The position numbers and the translations under genes were made by a program. A stretch of 64,000 nucleotides of DNA from Cercis canadensis (lineage: Eukaryota > Streptophyta > Magnoliopsida > Fabales > Fabaceae): assembly GCA_003255065.1 (NCBI GenBank), contig QAOA01001229.1:504811-568810 (forward strand). The letters are read 5' to 3'. The stretch's first letter is position 1. Each line of letters starts with the position of its first letter. Shown piece after piece: positions 21,984 through 35,560 of this stretch. The notes beneath the pieces were generated by a model. That model saw nothing but the letters and a program-made list of their open reading frames with translations, had not been told where the DNA came from and made no database searches.

Positions 21984-24900
21984 ATGGGAGAGAAAGCTGC
22001 TTCCAATCCTTCTTTGCAAGTGTCCGTTTCATTTGGTAGATTTGAGAATGATTCTCTGTCTTGGGAGAAATGGTCGGCTTTCTCACCAAATAAGTACTTG
22101 GAAGAAGTGGAGAAGTGTGCCACACCTGGATCAGTAGCTCAGAAGAAAGCTTATTTTGAAGCCCATTACAAGAAGATTGCTGCTCGGAAAGCTGAATTGC
22201 AGGGCCAAGAGAAGCAAATAGAGAAAGACTCTTTTAGATCAGAAGATCAAAATAGTGAAGATCTGAGTGGTAACAATGATGAAGATCAAGGTTCTGTTGA
22301 AGGAGTTAAGCAAGAAACTGATTATATTGGTGAGATGGGTAGGACCCATGTGGATAATTCAGAGGAGGATATTGCAGAGAACAGAGAACTGGAAAGCAGA
22401 TCGGACTGTTCTCAGGTAAATAAACCTGAAGAAACTGTCTGTGTAAAAGAAGAAGAAAGTCATGCCATTGAACCTGAAGATGTAAAGGAACTTTCACACG
22501 ATGTCGACAATGAGATAGCAAAGGCTTCAGAAGTTGAAGCTAAAAATGTGAAATTGGATCTTCGAAAGGAAACTAAGAAGGTGTGCTTTAATTCATTGAT
22601 TGATCAAATTTATGTTTATTCGAAACCTGCACTACTAAGATCACAATTCATATCGCTTAAAAGTTTGGGTTTTTTGGTTGCCCAGTTTTCTATTTCTCAC
22701 CATCTAGATTGGACAGGTTGCTCAGGTGCGTAAGGAAAGCAATGCAGCGAAGTTGAAGAAAAAACCAGTGCCATCTACATCAAAAGCATCCCAGATTTCC
22801 ACGCCTAGAAATTCAAGACCTACATCAACTCCCTCCAAAACATTGGCATCTGCCTCTTCAAGTAAAAGGGGAAATTCTCTATCCTTATCTGGGAGGAAAA
22901 GTAATTCCACTGGGGAAAACAGAAGAGTTGCTAACAAATCTCTGCACATGTCCCTTAGCTTGGGTCCAAGTAACCCTCCAAGCAATCCTGATCCAGCACC
23001 TCTTACTACATTGCGGAAATCTCTCATCATGGAGAAAATGGGGGATAAGGATATAGTCAAACGAGCATTTAAGACATTCCAGAACAATTTCAACCAACCA
23101 AAATCTTCTAGTGAAGACAGATCTTTGTTAAACAAGCAGGTAACTGGAAGAACATTATGAACAACTTTGTGTATTGTTGATAAATGGTCACATTTACTTG
23201 TAAAAGTTCACATTGGGAATGTTTGCTTCGATATTTCTTGGGCAGGTTCCTTCAAAAGGGACAGAACCAATGGTTCCGACATCTATGGCTTTGCGAAAAG
23301 AAAATGGACGGTAATGTTGCAGATCTGCACTGTTCATGTGTTTTCAACTGCATAGTTTAGTCTACTTGCAATAATGTTGTATAAATAATACATCTCACAG
23401 AATTGTGAATATGATGAGTATTGTTTATCGTTAGCATGTTTAAGACCTTACCATCTTTTGGTAGAATTCCAATCAGGGATACAGTAGATAAATGTTGAGT
23501 AGATGAGGCAGCGGAAGTGGATATTCATTTTAAAATTTGATTTTTTGGTTGAAAAAGAAAAATCATGGCTATTCGATCAAAATGTACTAGTAGCTTTTTT
23601 TCCAACATTTATCACTTGTGAATTGTGACGTTAATTGGGATTTCTCCTTTTTAGGGGTGGGGAACAGGAAGAGGTTTAGAATTGATTCATATAACAGTAC
23701 TATTCCCCACTACCTGCTACTGTCAGATTTGATTGAATCTATATTGGCCTCTCACTGTCTTTCTCTATTTCTGACTTAAACTGTTCTGTGATCCAATAGT
23801 ATCAATTGTCAACTTCTGGATGTCATTTTGTTGATTATCTATCTACATCCAATTGCATATGGAATTACTGTTTTTACACCAATTTTAGAAGATTCCGGTT
23901 GAAGTGTACCTTCCAGATTTCGAGCTTGCAGTCCAATATTGACTTAAAATTTTACTGATAAATACAGAGTAAATTAGAAATGCGTTTGTAGAAATTTAAG
24001 AGGGGGAGGTAGAGAATGCGTGTCTGCGTATGGGAAAAACTGTTAATTACCCCCACCGGAAACATACCATAAGTTCTGTTTTGATGAAAGTATAAGGAGT
24101 TCACTATAAATTTGTCTTCTGACCCTCTTTAAGTTGTTTTGAATAGGCCAACTAAGGTTGAAAGTATGGATAAAAGAAGTGGAAATGTTGCTCGAACTAC
24201 TCTAGGCTTGAAAAGTGACATTAGAGCAGGGAAAGGAAAGGAGGTATGCACTCACTCTTGTTCTGTGTCTACATTTCACTGCTGCAGTGATAGCTAGGCT
24301 TCTCACAAGATTTCAATTGCGTTGTTTCTAATCTACTAACCAAAATATGTTCTTTTGACTTTTTTATCATAGTCTTCAAACAAAATGGAAGAAAAATCTA
24401 ATGCAAAAGAGGCAGGAAGAGCACGTCTTCAATCAAAATCAAAGGTACACTTTCATGTTTCATAATGTTTCTGCAGAAGTAACTGATATTTCCTGTTCGT
24501 GTCATCACATTAGTGGCTGGATATATTCATAGTGCATCAAAGATAATTTCAGAAATAAACCAGCTATCGTATAATTTTTATGGTATTGATGCTCTTGGGT
24601 TAAAAGCTGGCCACTGCTATTATTATCCATATTGTATGCATAAATGAGATGTCTGAACATTGTGTTTCCTCAACACAGGATGAAAAAGAGGCAGAGATAA
24701 AAAAGCTAAAACACGGTTTCAAAGCTACCCCCCTGCCAGCTTTTTACCGGGGTCAAAAAGCATCAAAAAGCCATCCCGAAAAGGTATGCATTATACATCT
24801 GATCTCTACCATGTCAACAAGCAGGGTGAAGACTTAGTGCAACAGCATCTTTTCCTATATATAGTGTAGTGTGTCAGTCTTTACCTATCAATTTTTTCTT

Positions 24901-25747
24901 TGTGCGAGGCGAACTTTTTTTTTTTTCTTTGTTCTTCATGCTTCAAAGTAACGTCTTCTTTCTACACCCATTATTCATCACCTTTCAGGAGACATGTGTG
25001 CAAATGACTAAAACTTAACTTTTAATTGAAGTCGGCCAAAACTTGTATTCAACTTCTTATAACTAGTGACTGTAGACAAATTAGGGAGATTAGTGGGACC
25101 TCGGGTCTTGTTTTGCTGTGAAAAGCAAACTTGTTCTCTGCCAAATGAGCATAGTGGTTAGTGGGTCACACTGGAGATAATGATAAAAGCTCATTTTGTC
25201 CACATTGTAACGGCATGTGTAGAATTCTACCACCTGTAAGACAGTAATGTTTGCTGATTTATCTTGTCAGTTGCTATCTTCTCATATTGTCCATCTAGCG
25301 ATCCAAATAATTCACCTAGGTTTCTAAATTTATCAGGGATGCAAAATATTTGTATCATTGAGGCTAGCTTCTGGTTAATTTTTCTAGCAGATTATTATGA
25401 CAGTCTAGATTCTGTTTCATTATAGGCCTTCCTTCATTACAAGTCCATTATGAGCTCTGAAGCATAATATTTATGCTACTTTGGGATTACTTTTTGCAAT
25501 CATATCATCTACAACACCTTAGGTTACTTAGCAGCAACAGCATCATGACATAGCTTTATACACACACAAGCAAAAAGGAGAAAAGAATGGATTCCTTGAC
25601 ATATGCAGTAGTCTCTCAATATTTCAAATTGTGTCTGAACATTCCAAGTTACAATGTCTAGTCATTCTCTGTTTATGATTTCTTCCACATTAACTGCTAT
25701 TCCTTGTACTTATGCAGTGGGATGCTAAGGCTGAGAATCCTCGGTAG
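21984..25747 (+). CDS. WVD2-like / MDP40-like TPX2-family microtubule-associated protein
   Basis: Proteins of this group bind cortical microtubules and affect cell elongation. Seven coding exons join in frame: 21984-22580, 22717-23139, 23246-23310, 24147-24243, 24373-24444, 24679-24783 and 25718-25747, all with GT-AG borders, giving 462 aa. The N-terminus (VSVSFGRFENDSLSWEKWSAF, then NKYLEEVEK and GSVAQKKAYFEAHYK) is a hallmark of the WVD2-like 7 / MDP40 subgroup. A long acidic stretch (residues about 75-190) is followed by a Ser/Thr/Lys-rich basic region. The TPX2 domain lies near the C-terminus, spanning NKMEEKSNAKEAGRARLQSK and EAEIKKLKHGFKATPLPAFY. The last exon adds only nine residues. 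Exon 2 has two in-frame acceptors nine bases apart (22716 and 22725). The splice model is inferred by frame and homology. Confidence 0.9.
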
Positions 25748-26998
25748 CCCCTTCATGGCTAAAGAAGAAAATTGAAAAAAAGAGCTGAGGTTGAATTCAT
25801 CAGTGAACAAGGTAGATCTGTACATTCTGAGGAAATGTTTATGGCAACAACTCCCGCCAAGATACTATAGTTTAGTCAGTAACAAGAGAGGAATCATCTA
25901 GACAGTGTGTCTGAATTTCAGCAGGCTAGTATTGAAAATATATATAGTAGGCTAGGAGGTTATGAACAATGTGAGGAGTAGGAGGAAGGGAATCATGCAT
26001 CACTTTTTGCCAATAAATTTCTTCCCCACGCCCCTCCTAGGCAATGTTATATGGGATAAGAAAATATTGTATACTCTTTGTAATATTACAAATGCATAAA
26101 TTTCCTGTAATTGGTTTAATCATTATATTGCTGTGGATGCCCTTCTCCACCCATTTCTATGGGTGATAGACTTGGTTTCCAACAAAACCAAGTCTGAAAG
26201 AAGGTATGCTGATGGGAAATGAATCCGTTCAGTATATTTACATGAAGACAATGTACAGGGGCCATGACACACGATAAGAATTTTCAGAAACAGGGATACC
26301 GAGACTAATTCAATATCAAGCTTGAAAACCGATACTTTCTCTCCAATGTGCATCTCATGTGGGACTATATGTTTACGTTGATCTATTGGAGATTTTCTTA
26401 GAGCGATAAAGAAATAGCAAGCTCTGTTCCTATCAGTAATTTCATATTTTCATTCATCCAAGATCACCATTACAACAATTATTGCAATTCTATTATATAA
26501 ATGATAACTAACAGAAATAAGAAGATTCTGATCAAGTTTGGCTGATGCCAAAAGAACCTAACATGAATATACAGATATACAAAGAAAAAGACTTGAGAAT
26601 GCCCAAGTCAAGAATAAAAGAACAATAGTTCTTTACAGAATGATGGTAACATCATAAAGATGGTTTTGGCTTCTGAATCTTCCAGAAACAAACTGGTCCA
26701 ATCATTACAAAAAGGATATCCTTCTTTCACAGTAATTCAGAATCTTCAATTGTGAGCAATACCAGTTTGGGGCCAATCAAATACCCTCTTGTGATTATCT
26801 TTATAATTTCGGTGCTGCACTGAATTTGAATGAAACAACAAATCATCAGCAAAACTGAAGACTCTATGTTTACAGGACTTCCCTTCATATACACATGGTC
26901 CAAAATAGAAAGTATTGTTGAATTACTTCTCTGACATGAATGTTTTGGCAAGCATGAAAACCTCACAGGGTTCTTCATGCTGGTGGCTTTACTGATTA
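25748..26998. other. Convergent 3' regions of WVD2-like and formin genes
   Basis: Both flanking genes end towards this stretch. It holds the 3' UTRs and short AT-rich spacer. I see no other gene. Confidence 0.5.
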
Positions 26999-29506
26999 CT
27001 ACGCAGAACTTGGCTTGGCTATCTTCCTCTTCTGCAAATTACGAGCAATCTCAATGCAGGCTTGATCAACCATTCCCAGAAAATCCTTCACTAAGACAAA
27101 TAGTTGAATAGGATTTTCTGCCATTTCTTTTGAAGCTCCTCCTTGATAATATTCTGTTGTTCTCTTGACAAGCTGCATTACCCTTGTTTGCTCATCTCTC
27201 AGTAGTTTCAATTCTTCCTCAGCATTGTCAAGAAAATGTTCCATTTCCTTCACAAACTTTCCTCCTCTATCATTTCTACATTGTGAAACAATTTGTCGAA
27301 TTGCAACTATCCGGGAAGAGAGTGCTGAGATTGAACCAACTAAACTGTTATAATCTATAAGGGATGCTTTCTTCACCTTTGAGAACTCAGAACTCAGTCC
27401 TCCTACAATAGGCAATCCTAGTGTTATGTATTCCTTTTCTCTTTGTTCACTTGAAGCAGAGTTCTCAAAATTTCTACTGCCATTGCTACTCCTGCTGCTA
27501 CTACTTCGATTCAGACTGCGATTGCGGTTAAGAACACAACGTTTTCCTTCAAACCTGACTACTTCTTCAACCACAAAGTGAAGCAATGTGGTTTTTCCAT
27601 CTGTGCTTTTGACATCAGAGAGCTTCCTGAGAGATGTCAAGTTGAAAGCTTCAGCATTACCTCGTGAAGTACCCGCATTCATACGGTTGCCAGCCTTAAG
27701 AACTGCTTCAAGAAGCTTCACAAAGAGTCCCTTATTTCGTAGCTCCTTGCATCCCATTTCAAGGGTCTGTAGCGATTCCTTGATTTGTTGAATCTCTGAG
27801 TCATAGTTCAACCTGAAGAGCATGGCATTCAAGCGCTTAAAAGCTGAAGGAACAGCTTTAAGGATGTCATAGAGGAATGCCTCAGCAGCAGCAAGACTTG
27901 AAGGGTCTCCTTTATATGCAAGAATTTGAGATTGCTCTTCTTCTGTTGGGACAACTCTAGAAAGCTTTTCAAGAGTATCTGCATTAAGGCCTTGACCCTC
28001 AATGAGTGCATCAAGGATTTCTTCTCTTGAGACTGCGAAAGATTTGAGAACAATAGCAATGTTCTGTGATTTCCTTGGATCAAGAAGGAAAGTTTTGCCT
28101 GATGGAGCAGAAACATCCCTGCTTGGACTAGTTGTGTTACTCTTTCCCTTTGGGGATCTTCGGTTTGTGGCAACGGTTCCAAAGAGAGCTTCCATAAGAT
28201 CTTGATCAAACCTGAAAAATGTTATAATTCATAAACTTAGTATAACTAAAATGGGACATCATAGTATTTGCCTATAAAATTTGCATAAGTCTAGGACTAA
28301 CCTGAAAGAACCGCGATCAATTTTGTCCCACACCATCGAGTGATCAAGATTAGTGTTCACCTTATCCCAATGCAAAGGCTTCAGTTTTACCTGACCATTG
28401 CCACTTTCTGACACGCCTTCCCCTGAAGGCTTCTTCTGTTCTTTAGGGGTAGGTGGCGGTTTTGATGATGATCTCAAACTACCTCCCATTGGCGGAGCAG
28501 GCGGTGGCGGCGCTAGACTCTTTCTAACTGAGATTGGCGGAGGGGGAGGTGGTGGTGGTGCAGCTGGTGCTGGACTCTTTCTACCTGGGATTGTTCTAAC
28601 TGAGATTGGTGGAGGGGGAGGAGGTGATGGTGCAGGGCTTTTCTGTTTTGGAATTGCTGATGAAGAAGTGAAGGGTGAAGTTGGTGGTGAAGGTGCAGGA
28701 GGTGGAGTAGATGGTTGAGCAGGTGAGTCTGGTTTCTCAACACCCTTGAAAGCAGCCATAGCTGATGCAGGAGCAGGAGGAGTTCTCCTTGTAACTCTAA
28801 TTGACTTATTCTCTTCTGGTAATATGCTTATGTGGGAAGTTGAAGATTTCCCTCGAAGCAGATGAATTTCTTGAATAGGCTCAGATTTTTTCCTTTGATT
28901 ACCTTCCTCTATATCATCACCATCTTCGTCTTCTTGTTCTTGTTCTTTCTTTTTGCCTCTATTCAAGACCTCTTTTTGAAGACCCTTTTTGGAGTTCTTT
29001 CCTTCAAGCTTTCTCCAATAAATCACATCCAAACCATTCTCATCAACAATCAATCCCCTCACATTCCCTTCAATTCTCTCAAACTGATCGTTTACCTGAG
29101 GCACAACACGCCTATCTCCTGCTTGACTAGAATTTCCTACCTCCTTTTTGCGCCTTCTTCTTAAACACCCATGAATTAAAAAGAAGAGTAAAGCACAAAC
29201 AACCAAAGTGCTAGCTGCAGTTCCTGCCACTGCCTTTGCTATCTTACTGTTTGATGAAGAACTTCTTGATGCCGCCGCAGGCGGCGGGGCTTGCTGCTCC
29301 GGTGAAGCTGGCGGTGGTTGTATTGGAGATTCAGGCGCAGCTTCTGGGGATCGAGCTTCAATTGGATAGGAAGTTTCTATATTCTGAGGAGAACCAAGCT
29401 GGCAATGACAGAATGGTATTACAGAAACAAAAACAAGGCTCAAAAGAAGCCATGGCTGAAGCATCTCATTCAAAGACATTGAATTTAAGAGCAAGATTGC
29501 AACCAC
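26999..29506 (-). CDS. FH8: Type-I formin-like protein, FH4/FH8 group
   Basis: Type-I plant formins sit in the plasma membrane, nucleate actin filaments and tie them to the wall. Exon 1 is 29506-28302 and exon 2 is 28211-26999 (90-bp GT-AG intron, phase 2), giving up to 805 aa. In order: a signal peptide (MLQPWLLLSLVFVSVIPFCHC from Met15), SPQNIETSYPIEA shared with Arabidopsis FH4/FH8, a Pro/Ser-rich outer part, a membrane segment at about 89-113 followed by RRRRKK, the GLIVDENGLDVIYWRKL and LLRGKSSTSH motifs of this subgroup, an FH1 region with several runs of 6-8 prolines (about 255-375), then FH2 from VKLKPLHWDKV (about 388) with GNRMNAGTSRGNA, LRKLSDVKSTDGKTTLL and FVVEEVVRFEGKR. In-frame Mets at residues 1, 10 and 15 could each start it. 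It looks intact. Confidence 0.93.
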
Positions 29507-32089
29507 GTTTGTCAGATCAAAACTTGTTCACTTGCAAAGTTTAGGCCTTTCTTCCGTGCTTTTGTATTTGTTTTATTTTCTTTGCTGACAGTTTCAAAAT
29601 GAGGAAGCGGCTAATTATTGTTAGCCTTCCCGGGTTCTTCCCCATATACAATCACCAAAACGTCCTTGTCCTAGACTGAGTTAGTGCTGAGGTTCAGGGA
29701 TACTTTGGTACTTCTACAATGGGATTTGGTCGTAGTTTGAAAAATATGAAGTTGAAGTGGTACTATTGTGATTCATTACTGTTTTTGAATGCTAAGAACT
29801 TGTCGTACAGTCAATGGTTTGAGTTTGGTTTGTGTCTGAATCTATGAGAAAACACCAAACCCTCTTAAAAATAAATGTTTGAAACAATAAAAAATAAAAA
29901 AGGGCATGATTTAAAATAAGATTTAAGACCAAATCTATTCCAGAAGCTTTAGCAAAAAGATATTAGTTGTGGACTTAATGGTCATAACGGGCCAATTGAA
30001 GGATTCAATATTGGGAATTGAAGAGAGTGGCTCAACTAATTAACTTCTATGTTCAGATAATGCAAATGACCTAAGCCTGCGGTGCAGTGGTTGAAAAATG
30101 AACATTTGATGGCACCCCTCTGCCTTATTTTAATTTATTTTTGAATAAATAGTTTCCCCAACTCTTTTCCTTGCTTAGGTGACCATCACAATTGGATTGG
30201 TCAAATTTATGAATATAATGCTTCATTACCTTCCAATGCTTGTTTACGTTTGTTAGTTCGTGTTCCACATATTGAAAATAATAATTAAAAAATAAAAAAA
30301 CTCTACTAATTTTCAAATTATATTTACTTTATCTATTACTCTCATTTCAATTTTACTCCAAACTTTCATTTTGAGCACGTTATCTTCTAATCTATTCATA
30401 TTAGTTGCAATTTCCCCTCCCAAAATAGTAAAACATTACTTAGATAGTCCAAAACTGCACATCATATAATACCCAAACGATAACTTACAACACTGCACTA
30501 ACATCTTTATTCTTTACATGCAACTAATCTAAAAAAAACTTAGTCCTAGGTAAAGTTTGAATATACCTCGGCTAAAGACCAAAAAAATCTAATAAGAACC
30601 ACACATATTACTCCTTTCTTTTCCTGTTATACATATGATCCTATATGATACTTAGTTGCATAAAATGATCACATGATATTCTAAGCACAGCAATGCTACG
30701 TTTTGAGTACTATGCTTCAGATTATTCTTAAATTTAAATGAAAGTTGTTATAGGGGGCATTGCAAATAATATATTTAGATTGGGATCTAGTTGGCCTTGG
30801 TTGAAAATTTAGAATAAGAACTACATAGATTAGAGAGGATAAGTGTAATTTTTCTTAAAATAATAATTACACTAAAATACATTAGTCACAATCAATGACA
30901 ATCTTTATTTTATTTTTTATGTGGATATGTCATTAACCCAAGAGTCTTGGACTGACATTATCCTTTGGATGGATCCATACTTATTAAACTTGAGGCGAGT
31001 TATCATTGCTCTAGTTATCTTACTATCAAAGTATCTACAGTTGTAGCCGTATGTGAGGAGCACTATGAGAACTTCTCTTTTTGACAAAGAGATGCCTCAA
31101 ATGCAAAACTTTTTTCTTGTGGAGACAACCTTGTGAATATCCAATCTACAATCTGAATTATAAGTTTTCTCGCTTTAACGACTTTGATAATAACATGAGC
31201 ATACACAACACAAGTGATTTAAAAATCTCTCAAAAAATTAAAGTTCTAGGTTCGAATGGCTATTTCCTTATATTTCTAATTAAAAAATCTAATTTTATCT
31301 ATTTAATAGTTAAGAGAAAAAAAAAAGACGATAATGAATTGCAAGCTGTATTGATAATTTATTTTTTAATATTAATGTGTAAAATTAGAAAAAATTTCCT
31401 TGTTGGGTATTTCAAATTTGTGCTCAATGGTCCCAGGTACCAAGCGACTCGTTTGTCTGGAATACAATTTAGCAGCATTCACGGGGGAGTTTAAATTCAA
31501 TTGAGGTGATCCGTGTATTAGGCAACTTCAATGGAAACCCACAATGTGAAAAAGAGAAAAACTACACCCATTGGGCATTATCTATGGGCCTATAGAGGAA
31601 TGTCAACACGGGCTTAGCCTACGCCAACAACCTCCTTCTATGGAAATTTCTGTCTCTCTTTCTTTTAAAGGATAAAAACAAATACAAATATGTTCTTATC
31701 TTCCTCTTCACAACTCCTAATCTCATTTTAAATTATTAAATTATATTTTTCTTGAAATATTATAAATTATTTAAGAATTATCATTCCTACTATAAATTTT
31801 TTTTTATATAAAAGATTTACTGTTTTTTTAGTATTAAGGTGAAGTGATATCTACGCTAGTTGAATCAAAGGCAGATCATCTAAACCCAATAATTTACTCA
31901 TTTAGATGGATAATAAAATAGTACCTATATTACAAGTAACTTCATATATACAAACAAACAAGGAAAATAATTTTTTCATCCTTATCTGTAGACGAAAATA
32001 ACATCCTAATCAGCATGCCCCTATCAAAAAAATTTCTACGAAGTCCGCGAGCTTATGAAATTTTGCTATTTTTTTTTTTTTGTTTACAC

Positions 32090-32270
32090 TCAAGGTATCC
32101 TCACATCTTTTAGATATGAGACTAATTCATGTTTGGAACAGGAGCAGTAACTGGTAAATTCCTCCTAATAAGTATGACTCCAATGATTTAAACTCATGAC
32201 CTTTGACCTAAAACATCTTGAGGCTCAACTTGTTTCCACTGAGCCAACACCTTGTTGATTTTGCCATATA
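32090..32270 (-). repeat. Degenerate SINE-like repeat
   Basis: On the minus strand, TTGGCTCAGTGG (about 32255-32244) resembles a tRNA-derived pol III A box, and GGTCATGAGTTTAAATC (about 32205-32190) resembles a B box, at roughly normal spacing. Sequences with this layout are typical of old plant SINE heads. No A tail or target duplication was identified. Confidence 0.3.
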
Positions 32271-34084
32271 TACATATGGTCATAGCTTCTACCTCAAAAG
32301 AAGCTGTTATGATATTGAAAAGAGTTATTACATTTTTTGTTTTGTTTTTCACAAGGTAGTCTTTATATTTTAATGTGTGAGATTAATTCTCGCTTAAATT
32401 TTAGCATATCTTGGCCAGTAGTATTTTCTTAACATTACTTAAAGATTTGCTCCACATGAAGCTCAGTTTGTCAATTGAGCCGCACAATTTTCATAAGTAA
32501 AGGTTGGTACTTCTGACAAATCAATATTAATTACTTTTGAGTATTTGAAGAAAAAAATAAAAAAGGACTGGGAAGCGACAGTTAAGCATGTTTACCGTGA
32601 AGCTAACCAATGAGCTAACTTCATGACAAGGCTAAAATTAAAGAACAATGAAAATTATATTGTTTGGCACAACCCTCCAGCAGGGTTGGGTAAGTTAAAA
32701 AGCAGAGAAATTTTTGGAGTTTCAAAGTAACAATGTGGATTCTTCTCTGTTGATGTTTCGCAAGGGAATAGTCCAATGAATAAATATTGAGATAGTCCCT
32801 TATAAAAGGTTTTGTGTTCAAATTTGTGAGAGTGGTAGAGTATGATTATAAAAGAGATATACACCAATCGTTGTTATATTTATGTAGTCTCTGAAAAAGA
32901 AAGACAGAAAAGAAAAAGAATCCACTCTAAATATTTAATATGTGCACATTGAAAATTCTTAGTTGGGTTGACTCGTGGCTGTGAAGTTGGAGTCAGCTAA
33001 GCAGTTTTAACCTTATACTGAGGATTTTGGTTTGAAAATTCAATGGGAAAACTATTTGGTAGCTAGCTACATTCTTGGAAATTATCTGCCTCATTCATTC
33101 TGCTAACCACACACCATTACTGTCAATCTGAAAGTCATAGGTAATTGTCCATAACTGATTGAAATGGGGTCACCAAAATTGTCGGCATTTATGGAAAATG
33201 TATTTCAATCCCCTTCTTGTGAAATGTCCACTATTTTCCATTCAAATATACTCTCAATCTAATCCATTGTTTCAAAGTCATTCTTCATGGACAGATAATG
33301 CACTTATTCTAAAACAAGTTTTAGCACCTTCTCTCTCTTTGCTTTAGTTGACCGTGAACAGAAATAAACCCTATCCGAGGATCAAGAAATAGCCATGCAG
33401 AGGAATTGGTGCATGCTAAGAGATTAGGATAGGATTTCTTTTTTAGGCAACTAGGTCCTGATTATTCCTGTGTTAGCATCTAAACTAAGCCTAATTAGGC
33501 AAAAGAAGTGCTTATAAGAATGAAAAAACACATTACGATAAGCCTAATACTCTATATATGGCATCCATAATTAAGTTTTTGTCGAGAACGATAACGACAA
33601 GTATGATAAGGCCCATATATCTGATAGTAGCAGAAGCAAACAAAGCATGGCAGATTTAACGTATCGTTTTTTGCCAACCATCATCCTCATAATTATTAAG
33701 TTCAACACAGTGCAGCAACACAATTTAAAGGGCATTTGGATCATGGGGCCAATTAGCAGATACAAAATTGATGGCCGGCAGAAAGGTTGTCTATTTCTTC
33801 CTTCTATTATGCCCTGCAATTTGGGTTTCATGGGGCCCAATAAAACTGTACAAATTCTTCACAGTTAAATGCATAGGCCCAACCCATGTCCACCATCTAT
33901 TTCCTCCCTCTTTCTTCTACTTTTTCCCCACATGTTTTCTATTTTTTGCTTGGAGATGAGAGAGAGAGAGAGAGAGAAATGACAAACTCAAATTTGAAGC
34001 TGGGGCAAGTGAATGAAATGTGTAAGTGTCTAACCAAGTGAGCCAAGATTTATAAATTCTTTAGTGTTTTTTTTTTTTTTTAAT

Positions 34085-34262
34085 ATCACGAGTATTCACA
34101 CTTTACTCAATTTGACCTGAGACTAATCTAATTCAAGGGTTAGAACAATTATGTTTTTTCTCTCTCAATAATGCTCTTACTAGATATCAAATCCTTGACC
34201 ACAACCAAGGGCGTGCCCAAAGTTCAATTTGCTATCAGTTGAACTAAATGCTTGTTGATAAA
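34085..34262 (-). repeat. Degenerate SINE-like repeat
   Basis: The minus strand reads TTTAGTTCAACTGATAGC followed about 40 bp on by GGTCAAGGATTTGATATC, similar to pol III A and B boxes of plant SINEs. Boundaries are not defined. Confidence 0.3.
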
Positions 34263-35560
34263 CTCTTTAGTCTTTATTTATATGCCTTCTTGTCACAATG
34301 AGTTTAACCCAAGCAAAATTTTCCAACCTCATAAATTTTAAGATTGAATTATATTATGGAGAATATAAAATCAAATAATAGATATCTAGATAAATGAGAT
34401 TATTAAATTTGGTTGACTAAATATTAAGCTTTTGTCATTAGTTTTATAAACAAGATGGTGGCCGAGTCGCAGTGGCAATTAATGGTGGAACGAGAAACTA
34501 TAACAATTCCATAATTATAGTGGAGAATTGATATTGATTTCACACATTTTTATAAGAAATTGATTCCCAACAGAATTTGAGATGAGCTTGAATAGAATCA
34601 TGAAAGCACTTGGTAATTATAGGGTGAATATAAATCTTAGTAATTAAGAATTGCTTTATTTAAACCGAAAGGCAAAAGAAAGAGCCTTTGAGCTAATGTT
34701 TGAATTTTACAGTGTGAGTTGTTGCATTCTTGCATTGCACCTGTATTTCCTCAAAATGAGAATCTGGTTTGTGGTTATAAAAAGTGAAGCAAAAAAGAGG
34801 CCAGCAGTTAAAAAAAGGAGAAAAGGAAAAAAGATGAAAAACCAGACAGCCAAGCAATAGAAGCAACGTTGCAGGTTGTCCCCCACAGTCTTTCTTTACT
34901 GGTTAGATAGAGCTGCAACACCCAAATATTCTGGCCTGTGATTTGGTTTTGCATTGGCAAGTTTTGCAGATAGCAGGGTAATGTGATTGGCAACAAAACC
35001 CTCACTATTTGAGACCATTGGACAAACACAGCAGTTCTAAGACCCCACCCTCTTCATTAGGGGGACACTTAGAAACATGACCTATTCACATCTCCATTTT
35101 TAACATTATTCTTTTTAGCAGACAAGATCTTGCAAACCTATATTCCATCTGGTTTCAATCAATTCCAAATCCCAACTCATCACCCTCTGCTCTCTCCACA
35201 CACATTATTCCATTTACCCAACCCATTTTTTGCCATTAGACACACTCAATCACCCTTCAGACACGCAGGATTTTGAGCATCCATAAAAGGCATTTTTTTT
35301 TTTTTCAAATAGAGGGGTATTGTAATATAATCAGTTGATCATTATCAAAAACTTTTAACCCACTTTATGTAAACAAAGCAATGTAAATTAGCCAAAGAGA
35401 AGAAAAGGGTAATAATGCAACAAAAACCGTTACAAGTAACGGGTAATTGTGGTTTGAAGTTGAACCCCAAAAGGAGGAAAACATTAAATCCAAGAAAACC
35501 AAAAAAAAAAAAGAAACTGATGATACTGCAACAGTGCCACATAGGATAGAGGGAGAATAG

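Larger units (their letters stand above)
29507..35560. other. 6-kb gene-free intergenic region
   Basis: Only chance-looking frames are present (for example 31081-31494, low complexity, no domain). Two stretches resemble degenerate SINE heads (listed separately). A GA microsatellite lies at 33957-33977. The formin promoter should lie just above 29506. Confidence 0.5.

Noticed and set aside
28398-28718. 106-codon Gly-rich + strand frame
   Set aside because: Antisense of the proline-rich FH1 region of the formin.
31245-31262. GGTTCGAATGG, like a tRNA B box
   Set aside because: No A box at correct spacing and no cloverleaf can be drawn, so no tRNA gene is called.
31081-31494. 137-codon frame
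   Set aside because: AT-rich composition, Lys/Ile/Phe-rich translation without domain or splice support.
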